DNA of 64,000 bases from Enterococcus avium ATCC 14025. Its GTDB lineage: Bacteria > Bacillota > Bacilli > Lactobacillales > Enterococcaceae. The notes beneath the pieces are model-generated. The model searched no databases. It had not been told where the DNA came from and saw only the letters and a program-made list of their open reading frames with translations. The first letter of the stretch is position 1; every line of letters starts with the position of its first letter. A program made the position numbers and the translations under genes. This document shows, piece after piece, positions 17,141 through 23,630 of the stretch. The stretch is from assembly GCF_000406965.1 (NCBI RefSeq), contig NZ_KE136362.1:524343-588342 (forward strand). The letters are read 5' to 3'.

Positions 17141-17182
17141 TGAAAATGGGCTTCACTTTTAATCGGAACGAGGAGGACTACA

Positions 17183-18601
17183 ATGAATAAACAGCAATTA
17201 ACTTTTCCAACGGACTTTTGGTGGGGATCAGCCTGGTCAGCCGAGCAATCAGAAGGACGCGGGGAAACAGGTAAAGCAGAAACCGTCTGGGAACGCTGGT
17301 ATAAGGAGCAACCCTATCGCTTCTATCAAGGAATTAGTTCAGAAACAACCACCGATCATATCCATCGCTACAAAGAAGATGTCCAGCTGATGAAGCAAAC
17401 AGGACACAATTCTTTCCGTGTGTCGATCTCTTGGGCACGGATGTTTCCAGCCGATGGTGTCGGTGAGGTCAATCCCAAAGCGATTGAATTCTATCGCGAT
17501 TTATTTACAGAAATGAAGGATAATGGCATCAAAGTCTTCGCCAACTTGTATCATTTTGATATGCCGGCAGCGTTACAAGATAAAGGCGGCTGGGAATCAC
17601 GGGAGGTCGTGGATGCGTATGTACATTTCGCGGATACGTGTTTTAAAGAATTTGGCGATCTGGTTTATCATTGGTTTACCTTCAATGAACCGTTGGGGCC
17701 AATTTTAGGTTCCTATTTGGAAGATTTTCATTATCCAAATATCATTGACTTCAAACGAGGGGCACAGGCTGCCCACTTTACGATTTTGGCTCATGCTAAG
17801 GCGATTGCGACCCATAAAAAACATAAGCTTACGAGTAAGATCGGCGTCATTTTAAATTTAAGTCCGACCTTTCCACGTAGTCAAAATCCAGCAGATGTGA
17901 AAGCCGCAGAGATTGCTGATCTCTTTTATGTGCGGAGTTTTTTAGATCCGATGGTCAAAGGGGCGTACCCTAAAAAATTAATTGATTTACTGAAGGAATA
18001 CGACCAGCTACCGGTTGATTATACGGAAGAAGACTTAGCATGTATCAAAGAAAATACGGCGCAAATTTTAGGCTTGAATTATTATGAGCCAAAGCGGGTG
18101 AAGGCTCGTCTAACTGCGATTAATCCAAAAGGGCCATTTTTACCAGACTGGTTCTTTGAAAATCATGTGATGCCAGGCCGCCGTATGAACGAATACCGCG
18201 GCTGGGAAATCTATGAAAAAGGCATTCATGATCTATGCATGGATATCAAGGAAAACTATGGCAACATTGAAGCCTTTATCTCGGAAAATGGCATGGGCGT
18301 CGCCAACGAAGAACGCTTTATGGATGAAACAGGTCAAGTGATCGATGATTATCGCATCGAATATATTCAAGATCATTTGGCTTATCTATGGAAGGCAATT
18401 AATGATGGCTGCAATATCAAAGGCTATCATCTATGGACCTTTATTGATTGCTGGTCATGGATCAATGCCTACAAAAATCGTTATGGTTTAGTCTCACTTG
18501 ATTTACCAACACAAAAACGTACGATCAAAAAAAGCGGGGAATTCTACAAACAGCTCAGCGATCAAAATGGTTTTGAGTATGAGGTGGATCGCTTAATATA
18601 A
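17183..18601 (+). CDS. GH1 6-phospho-beta-glucosidase
   Basis: 472 residues, full length for family GH1. The acid/base Glu is E169 in TFNEP and the nucleophile is E368 in ISENG; the N-terminal FPTDFWWGSAWSAEQSEG signature is intact. The C-terminal region (YGLVSLD, then KKSGEFYKQL) is typical of phospho-glucosidases. It cleaves phosphorylated beta-glucosides delivered by the PTS, such as the orphan EIIC on the other side of gntR. AACGAGGAGG precedes the ATG. Confidence 0.93.
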   Translation: MNKQQLTFPTDFWWGSAWSAEQSEGRGETGKAETVWERWYKEQPYRFYQGISSETTTDHIHRYKEDVQLMKQTGHNSFRVSISWARMFPADGVGEVNPKAIEFYRDLFTEMKDNGIKVFANLYHFDMPAALQDKGGWESREVVDAYVHFADTCFKEFGDLVYHWFTFNEPLGPILGSYLEDFHYPNIIDFKRGAQAAHFTILAHAKAIATHKKHKLTSKIGVILNLSPTFPRSQNPADVKAAEIADLFYVRSFLDPMVKGAYPKKLIDLLKEYDQLPVDYTEEDLACIKENTAQILGLNYYEPKRVKARLTAINPKGPFLPDWFFENHVMPGRRMNEYRGWEIYEKGIHDLCMDIKENYGNIEAFISENGMGVANEERFMDETGQVIDDYRIEYIQDHLAYLWKAINDGCNIKGYHLWTFIDCWSWINAYKNRYGLVSLDLPTQKRTIKKSGEFYKQLSDQNGFEYEVDRLI

Positions 18602-18607
18602 CAAACG

Positions 18608-18637
18608 GAAAAACCAATCTGAAAAGGTTGGTTTTTT
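18608..18637 (+). terminator. Terminator of the GH1 gene
   Basis: AAACCAA (18611-18617) pairs with TTGGTTT (18628-18634), followed by a T-run, 9 bp after the stop. Confidence 0.75.
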
Positions 18638-18761
18638 ATATGGAATTTGTTTTTAGTTTCATAGTATAGTCGCCCAAGTTTTTTTTTATTAAACAAGCGA
18701 CAAGTAAGAGAAGCAATGAATGAGTCGAAAAATGGACTATTAACCGAGCAGAAGAAATAGC

Positions 18762-18798
18762 AAACCCACTATCCAAACTGGAAAGCGGGTTTTTTGCA
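18762..18798. terminator. Second terminator-like hairpin before the 18.8-kb gene
   Basis: AACCCACT and AGCGGGTT form an imperfect stem followed by TTTTTT. It lies between the GH1 terminator and the convergent small gene and can serve either. The 120 bp between the two hairpins holds only a 14-codon frame (ATG 18717 to TAG 18761) without clear function. Confidence 0.55.
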
Positions 18799-18806
18799 AG
18801 AAATTA

Positions 18807-19139
18807 TTATTTAAACGGTTCCTTTCGCATAAAAGAAAATGGCGATTTACTGATTTTTCCATACTCGTCGGCTCTCAGATAGTCGACCTCAACATGAGGA
18901 TAGGCATTTAACTCTGCTATATGATCCTTCAATATCGGAACTAATAACAACAGATCAATGTCAATTTCACGCAGTAATTGTCTGGCTTGTGTCAATGTTG
19001 CAGGATGCCAGTCATAATCAGGATAAAGGTTCGAAATGTCTTTAAGCATATCCGCAGTGGCATAGTCTGTTGCAATAAAACCCCAATCATCAGCTTTTTC
19101 GGATATATAGCGGTGAACAACAAGCAAGGCTTTTTCCAT
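18807..19139 (-). CDS. Hypothetical protein, 110 residues
   Basis: From the ATG at 19139 (GAGG eight bases upstream) the product is a soluble alpha/beta protein with no cysteines or signal peptide. Its beginning, MEKALLVVHRYISEKADDWG, and an internal hydrophobic strand IDLLLLVPIL look like a small Rossmann-type fold, but I recognise no family. An in-frame ATG at 19199 lacks a ribosome site. It stands alone between two carbohydrate operons and is divergent from manA. Confidence 0.65.
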   Translation of the reverse strand: MEKALLVVHRYISEKADDWGFIATDYATADMLKDISNLYPDYDWHPATLTQARQLLREIDIDLLLLVPILKDHIAELNAYPHVEVDYLRADEYGKISKSPFSFMRKEPFK

Positions 19140-19339
19140 AAATTTTTCCTCAAATCCGTTCTTTTTTACTATTGTAACCAGTAACTCAATCGGTCTCAAA
19201 TGAAAAATGTTTGTAAATTGTATTCTTTCAGGGGATTTCTAGTAAAAGCTGCGCCCTAAAAGAGCAAACGATCTAGAGAACAGAATAAAAGTGTAAAAAC
19301 AGAAAATATCTCCTCAAAAGGACTAATTTTTTTAGGGGA

Positions 19340-19387
19340 TTGTCAAAGAAATACAGGACTGTATAATTCTAATTGTAAGCGGAAACA
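19340..19387 (+). promoter_or_regulatory. Sigma-A promoter and cre site of the manA-hxlB-hxlA operon
   Basis: TTGTCA (19340-19345), 16 bp and TATAAT (19362-19367). TGTAAGCGGAAACA (19374-19387) matches 13 of 14 cre positions and covers the expected start of transcription, the classic position for CcpA repression. Confidence 0.75.
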
Positions 19388-19402
19388 AAAGGAGGGGCCA
19401 TA

Positions 19403-20350
19403 ATGGAAAAACAAATCGTAAAAATCTTGCCTTTTTTTGAAGCACGTATTTGGGGCGGCAAACGGATGCTGGAAACCTTCAATTATCAGACAGATATTTA
19501 TCCAATTGGTGAGGTCTACAATGTAGTGGCTTTGCCGGGAGCAGCGGATTGTCCAGTTGCTGATACCGATCTGACGCTCTCTCAGCTTTATGAAGAATAT
19601 CCTGATTGGTTCGATTGTGAGACGGAGGAACTGCCGATTCGCGTGAATTTATTAGATCCTTTAGCAGATTTATCTGTTCAGCTCCATCCAGATGATGCCT
19701 ATGCCATGAAGCACGATAATTCACGAGGAAAACCAGAGGCTTGGGTGATCCTAGATACGCCCGCGGATGGCAAAATCGAGTTTGGTCACCATGCGAAAAC
19801 CAAGGAAGAATTTGCGGAGTGGGCACATGCCGGCGATTGGGGAAAGCTGTTGAAATACTTGCCAGCCAAGAAGGACCATTTCATTGATATTCCGGCAGGG
19901 ACATTGCATGCTATCAATCGCGATGTCTTGACCTACAACATTTCCCGTAACGCCGATTTGACCTATCGACTATATGATTATGGACGAGTCGATCCGAATA
20001 CAGGAGAAGAAAGAGAATTACACATCGATAAAGTCTTGGAAAATGTCTTAGTTCCTGATACTTCAGAGGGCTTTGTTTGGATTGAACCTTATCAACGAAA
20101 CGGCTGTGAAATCACTGATTATTGGGATGAACCAGGTTTATACAGTTTGAGTCGGATCAAAACAAAAGAACAGGGAACGTATCGGCTTAAGCGTTTTGCT
20201 TTTATCACAGTAGTAGATGGAGCGGGCACGGTAAATGAGGTTCCGATTTCAAAGGGAGAAACAGTCTTAATTCCAGCGGGGATTGAGCACTTGGAGTTTA
20301 CCGGGGCCTTAGATCTATTCGTGGCGAGCTATAAAAATAAGGAGGCATAA
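19403..20350 (+). CDS. manA: Mannose-6-phosphate isomerase, class I
   Basis: 315 residues, the short Firmicute type. The zinc ligands are visible: Q93 and H95 in QLHPDD, E112 in KPEAW and H169 in GTLHAI. A C-terminal cupin half ends with the LIPAGIEHLEF box. It interconverts mannose-6-P and fructose-6-P. GGAGGGG precedes the ATG. Its stop is 1 bp from the hxlB start, so it feeds or drains fructose-6-P for the ribulose-monophosphate enzymes of the same operon. Confidence 0.93.
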   Translation: MEKQIVKILPFFEARIWGGKRMLETFNYQTDIYPIGEVYNVVALPGAADCPVADTDLTLSQLYEEYPDWFDCETEELPIRVNLLDPLADLSVQLHPDDAYAMKHDNSRGKPEAWVILDTPADGKIEFGHHAKTKEEFAEWAHAGDWGKLLKYLPAKKDHFIDIPAGTLHAINRDVLTYNISRNADLTYRLYDYGRVDPNTGEERELHIDKVLENVLVPDTSEGFVWIEPYQRNGCEITDYWDEPGLYSLSRIKTKEQGTYRLKRFAFITVVDGAGTVNEVPISKGETVLIPAGIEHLEFTGALDLFVASYKNKEA

Positions 20351-20351
20351 G

Positions 20352-20915
20352 ATGGAAACGAAGGAAGTTGCCTACACAGCGGCAATAGAGCTGGCAGAAA
20401 CGTTGAAAAAAATTGATCAAAAACAGATAGATCAATTGGCAACCAGTATCAAGCAAGCGAAACGGATTTTTGTATCAGGGGCTGGCCGTTCCTTGTTAAT
20501 GCTGAAGGGGTTGGCGATGCGTTTGATGCATCTGGGGTATGAAGTCTATGTAGTGGGAGAAGTGACAACGCCAGCATTTTTATCGGAGGATTTATTGATC
20601 GTGGCCAGCGCGTCAGGTGAAACTACTTCATTGATCAATACCGTAACGAAGGCAGGAAAGATCGGCGGCAACGTCATTAGCTTGACCGTTTTTCCAGAAT
20701 CAACTTTAGCCAAATTATCTGCGAGTATTATTCGAATTCCTGCTTATACCGACAAGCTGCCTGAAAGCAAGGAAAATCAAAAGGGAATTTTGCCAGGTGG
20801 CAGCATGTTTGAAGAAGCAGTCCTATTACTGTCGGATTCCTTGATTGTTGAGTTGGCAATAGAACAAAAAGTTCCGACTGATCGAGCGTTTGAAAAACAT
20901 GCAAATTTAGAGTAA
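20352..20915 (+). CDS. hxlB: 6-phospho-3-hexuloisomerase (SIS domain)
   Basis: 187 residues, a single SIS domain with the RuMP-isomerase pattern: FVSGAGRSLLMLKGLAMRLMHLG (shown in part as FVSGAGRS), VGEVTTPA and ASASGETTS. It interconverts D-arabino-3-hexulose-6-P and fructose-6-P. AAGGAGG sits at the end of manA. The ribulose-monophosphate partner hxlA follows by 12 bp, which makes the assignment firm. Confidence 0.92.
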   Translation: METKEVAYTAAIELAETLKKIDQKQIDQLATSIKQAKRIFVSGAGRSLLMLKGLAMRLMHLGYEVYVVGEVTTPAFLSEDLLIVASASGETTSLINTVTKAGKIGGNVISLTVFPESTLAKLSASIIRIPAYTDKLPESKENQKGILPGGSMFEEAVLLLSDSLIVELAIEQKVPTDRAFEKHANLE

Positions 20916-20927
20916 GGGGGAAAATAA

Positions 20928-21554
20928 ATGAAATTACAACTAGCAATCGACGAATTAACTCTTACCGAAGCGTTGGAGGTTCTAAAAGACATTCATCCCT
21001 ATATAGATATTGTCGAAGTAGGAACACCATTTTTAATTGATGCTGGTCGTGAAGCTGTTCGCCAGATCAAAGCGACCTATCCACAGCTTGAGGTTTTATG
21101 CGATGCCAAAATCATGGATGCTGGCGCCTATGAAGCGCAGTTGGCTTACGATGCCGGTGCTGATTATGTGACCGTTTTAGGCATCACTGATGATTTAACA
21201 ATCAAGGGCTGTGTTGAGCAGGCTCAAAAGCAAGTGCGGCAAGTCATGGTGGATTTGATTTGTGTGGAGAATTTTGCTAAACGGGTGCCGATTATCGAAG
21301 CATTCGGTGTGGATATTATCGCAGTCCACACAGGAGCGGATCAGCAGCAGGCCGGAAGAACACCTTTGGAGGATTTGAAGGAATTGAAGCAATATACAAA
21401 AGATGTTCAAGTAGCAGTTGCTGGCGGAATCAATGCTGAGACTATCGGAGATTATGTAGCGCTAGATCCGGATATTGTGATCGTCGGCAGTGGGATATTG
21501 AAGGCGGATGATCCGGTGGCAGCAGCGAAAGAAATGAAAGCAGCGTTGAACTAA
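20928..21554 (+). CDS. hxlA: 3-hexulose-6-phosphate synthase
   Basis: 208 residues of the orotidine-monophosphate-decarboxylase superfamily, with the D-x-K-x-x-D metal motif DAKIMD (D59, K61, D64), an early VEVGTPFL and a late GGINAET phosphate site. It joins formaldehyde to ribulose-5-P, or runs in reverse to make ribulose-5-P. The related 3-keto-gulonate-6-P decarboxylase is an alternative, but the hxlB partner favours the synthase. No terminator of its own is evident within 60 bp. Confidence 0.9.
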   Translation: MKLQLAIDELTLTEALEVLKDIHPYIDIVEVGTPFLIDAGREAVRQIKATYPQLEVLCDAKIMDAGAYEAQLAYDAGADYVTVLGITDDLTIKGCVEQAQKQVRQVMVDLICVENFAKRVPIIEAFGVDIIAVHTGADQQQAGRTPLEDLKELKQYTKDVQVAVAGGINAETIGDYVALDPDIVIVGSGILKADDPVAAAKEMKAALN

Positions 21555-21615
21555 TTTCCTTTGTGTTGCGTTTTTTCATGTACATTAGACAAATCAAGCA
21601 GAATAAGTAGCAGTC

Positions 21616-21783
21616 ATGAAAAAAGGTGATGATCATTGGAAGTCCTAATTAGGGGAAAACACCTTTGCGCGCAATATTAGAGATGCGAGAGGGTTGCCGT
21701 TGTTCTATTTGATGCTATGTCATAAGCCAGACCAAACCACGTTTTCTAAAGTCGAGTTTGATCAAAAATTACATTTAAAATAG
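21616..21783 (+). pseudogene. Possible gene remnant with an in-frame stop
   Basis: From an ATG at 21616 the frame reads ten codons, meets TAA, then stays open for 43 codons (containing RGLPLFYLMLCHKPDQTTF) to a TAG. The second part has protein-like composition. I recognise no family. It may be a decayed accessory gene. Confidence 0.3.
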
Positions 21784-21799
21784 TAGAAAAAGAGTGGTA

Positions 21800-21829
21800 G
21801 ACCATTGATTTTGAAAAGGATCAATGGTC
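21800..21829. repeat. 10-bp perfect inverted repeat
   Basis: GACCATTGAT (21800-21809) and ATCAATGGTC (21820-21829) around a 10-nt loop. No T-run follows, so it is a weak terminator at best, perhaps ending the manA-hxlBA transcript. Confidence 0.4.
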
Positions 21830-21845
21830 GTATATTTATCCATAG

Positions 21846-21980
21846 CTTGACCAATACCAATATAGTAAGGAAATAATCTTCTTCAAAACAAGAGTAGTTT
21901 CAGAGAAAATTCAAGTCTCTAGTATTATTCAGGGTCTTATGGCTGTAGGTATTGTTACGCGAGGATTGATATTTGGGTAG
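21846..21980 (+). pseudogene. Remnant resembling a nucleotidyl-cyclase-like domain
   Basis: A 44-codon open stretch has no start codon of its own and ends at TAG (21978-21980). Its end, IIQGLMAVGIVTRGLIFG, resembles the Q-x-x-L-x-x-x-G-I-x-x-RG-x-I-x-x-G pattern that I associate with guanylate-cyclase-like domains in bacterial accessory proteins. It is preceded by an in-frame TAG. I read it as a degenerate fragment; the family match is by eye. Confidence 0.3.
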
Positions 21981-21988
21981 ATGAAAAG

Positions 21989-22010
21989 ACGCCTTATTAT
22001 TCAGGCGTTT
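21989..22010. terminator. Hairpin at the end of the 22.0-kb gene
   Basis: ACGCCT (21989-21994) and AGGCGT (22003-22008) with AAAAG before and TTTATTTTAT after. It overlaps the stop codon of the - strand gene and could act in both directions. Confidence 0.5.
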
Positions 22011-22549
22011 ATTTTATCATGTGGAGGATCTTGGATTTGATTTGCTGTTTCCTCAATTTCAATCACCAGTTTTACTCCTGTATCAAAATCTCTAATAAGA
22101 ATATCCATTACCTTAGCTTCTAATCCATGAGGCTTTGATCTTCCCTGAGACCAGTTTTGAAAAGTACGTTCATTAACATTTAATAAATCAGGGAGATTCA
22201 GGTGTTTTTGTTTTGCCTTTTGCTTTACTACTCTTATCTGATAGGCATACTTTCGGTTTTCTTCTTTGGTTTTTTCACGTTTTTTTCTAGCAATATTTAA
22301 TTTATGCTCTTCTAGTTGTTGAGCTAAGATAGGGGTAAATCTTTTTAATGATTCTGTAACTAGCACTTCATCTTTTTTTTCCAGGGTAATAATTTCTTCT
22401 AACTCATCATCAGAAATCCCCATTTTTTTGGCAAGCTGTTCAGATCCCCAATTCATACTATTAGAAATCGTGAGTAACTCCTCTGTTTTATCTTCATAAG
22501 GAATCGTATCCCAAAAATTTGGATTAAAAATATTCGGATTTATCGACAT
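22001..22549 (-). CDS. HTH-domain protein, antitoxin-like
   Basis: 182 residues. The middle is a charged helical region (EEHKLNIARKKREKTKEENRK). The C-terminal part is a helix-turn-helix with the HigA/XRE-like recognition pattern LPDLLNVNERTFQNWSQG followed by RSKPHG. The ATG at 22549 has AAAGGAG nine bases upstream, inside the preceding gene, which it overlaps by 26 bp. Toxin-first operons with a DNA-binding antitoxin second have this arrangement, so a type II toxin-antitoxin role is a hypothesis; a plain regulator is equally possible. Confidence 0.7.
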   Translation of the reverse strand: MSINPNIFNPNFWDTIPYEDKTEELLTISNSMNWGSEQLAKKMGISDDELEEIITLEKKDEVLVTESLKRFTPILAQQLEEHKLNIARKKREKTKEENRKYAYQIRVVKQKAKQKHLNLPDLLNVNERTFQNWSQGRSKPHGLEAKVMDILIRDFDTGVKLVIEIEETANQIQDPPHDKINA

Positions 22550-22883
22550 TCAACTCATCTCCTTTACTAACATGGACAGCAAGCAACAATTCAAATTTAT
22601 GCACGCGAATCATTTCGAAAGCTTCCGAATACCTATTTTCGCTTGTGATTCCTTTGTCAAAAAAACATAAAAAATATTTGTTAACAGTTTCAGTAATGAA
22701 ACGATTTGCCCCTCTGTTAGGTACTGGATTATTACCTATAAGAAAAAGTCCGCGAAAAGCAACACTTCGTTTTCTCAAGAAATTTCTCAATTCTGAAAAT
22801 TCGGGAATTGATTTGTTGATTAGATCTTCCCGCAAATCAATTCGAAACTCGAATATTGACGTATCATGATTGCTTCGACTCAT
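22524..22883 (-). CDS. Small protein of unknown function, possible toxin partner
   Basis: 119 residues, soluble, with a mixed alpha/beta pattern (FRGLFLIGNNPVPNRGANRF in the middle). I recognise no family; it does not show the RelE/HigB core convincingly. The last nine codons overlap the start region of the HTH gene, implying translational coupling. No ribosome site is clear before the ATG at 22883. The start and the coding status are less sure than those of its partner. Confidence 0.55.
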   Translation of the reverse strand: MSRSNHDTSIFEFRIDLREDLINKSIPEFSELRNFLRKRSVAFRGLFLIGNNPVPNRGANRFITETVNKYFLCFFDKGITSENRYSEAFEMIRVHKFELLLAVHVSKGDELNVDKSEYF

Positions 22884-23015
22884 ATGCTTAATGAATCGTA
22901 TTTTTTTGAGGAAGATAATCTTTCCACGATAGTTGATAGTCAGATCACTCTTTGTCAGTTAGGCTTTTCGCAGTATTCAACGATCGGGATATACTCATTT
23001 TTAGATAGAAAATAA
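22866..23015 (+). CDS. Small ORF, 49 codons, divergent from the HTH pair
   Basis: Reads MIASTHMLNESYFFEEDNLS and ends GIYSFLDRK. The segment LCQLGFSQYSTIGI loosely resembles the start of DUF3173-type small proteins found near integrases (pattern LGFxxYxAxxII), but it is truncated after that. It overlaps the start of the - strand gene by 18 bp. It may be a gene fragment. Confidence 0.25.
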   Translation: MIASTHMLNESYFFEEDNLSTIVDSQITLCQLGFSQYSTIGIYSFLDRK

Positions 23016-23091
23016 CCGATGGTGCTGTGTAGCCTAATGATATGCGTGGCGAGCATCAGACTATTTTTCCGGTTTTTGGAAAAATAAATCC

Positions 23092-23376
23092 CTAATTTCG
23101 AGATAGTTTGATAAAAGTGATTTCTCCATGATACTCTCTTTTTTGGATATTCTTATTGTCAAAATCAGAAAAAATAGCATGATCAATTCGATCTAGTTCC
23201 TTAAAAACTGATTCATGGATGGCTAGTTTTAACTCTTCTAATTCCTCTTCTGAGTCTAATCCTGTTGGAAAACGACTAAATTCCGTTGAAGCTCCTCTGA
23301 AACTTTCCTTTGGTAAATTCCGAAACTCATAAGAATTATATGGCTCTAGTAAAGCAGGTGAAACATTGATCGTCAT
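23092..23376 (-). CDS. Hypothetical protein, 94 residues
   Basis: The ATG at 23376 follows GGAGG with a 6-nt spacer. The product is acidic and soluble, starting MTINVSPALLEPYNSYEFRN, with a Glu-rich helix (SEEELEELKLAIHE) in the middle. I recognise no family. It lies on the same strand as the HTH pair, 208 bp upstream, and may belong to the same accessory patch. The region has no transposase or att-like repeat that I could see. Confidence 0.6.
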   Translation of the reverse strand: MTINVSPALLEPYNSYEFRNLPKESFRGASTEFSRFPTGLDSEEELEELKLAIHESVFKELDRIDHAIFSDFDNKNIQKREYHGEITFIKLSRN

Positions 23377-23604
23377 ATCTTTACCTCCATTTATACGCAA
23401 ATTGCGCTTTTTTTCAATTGTGATAAAGGAAAATTGATTTTTTCGAACCCCATTCGCTCTATCAGTATAAAAATACGAAATCTAATCAACTAAACTGGTG
23501 AAACTTAACGTGAAAAAAATGTTTATTCTCTCTACTAAAGAAACGCTCCTCATTATTAAGTCAAGAGCAGGATTAGAGAAATCTTTATGTGAACAAACAT
23601 AAAA

Positions 23605-23628
23605 GGAGTTGGGAAAGTTCCCAACTCC
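23605..23628. terminator. Terminator of the PRD regulator gene
   Basis: GGAGTTGGGA and TCCCAACTCC form a 10-bp stem with AAAA before and TTTTA after, 2 bp beyond the stop of the - strand gene. It can act in both directions. Confidence 0.85.
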
Positions 23629-23630
23629 TT

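Noticed and set aside
18717-18761. A 14-codon ORF (ATG to TAG) between the GH1 terminator and the next hairpin
   Set aside because: It has a poor ribosome site and no conserved feature, and such short frames are common by chance in AT-rich DNA.
22524-22883. Calling the 119-residue protein a RelE/HigB toxin
   Set aside because: The gene arrangement is suggestive, but the sequence lacks the recognisable RelE-fold basic core, so it is kept as unknown.
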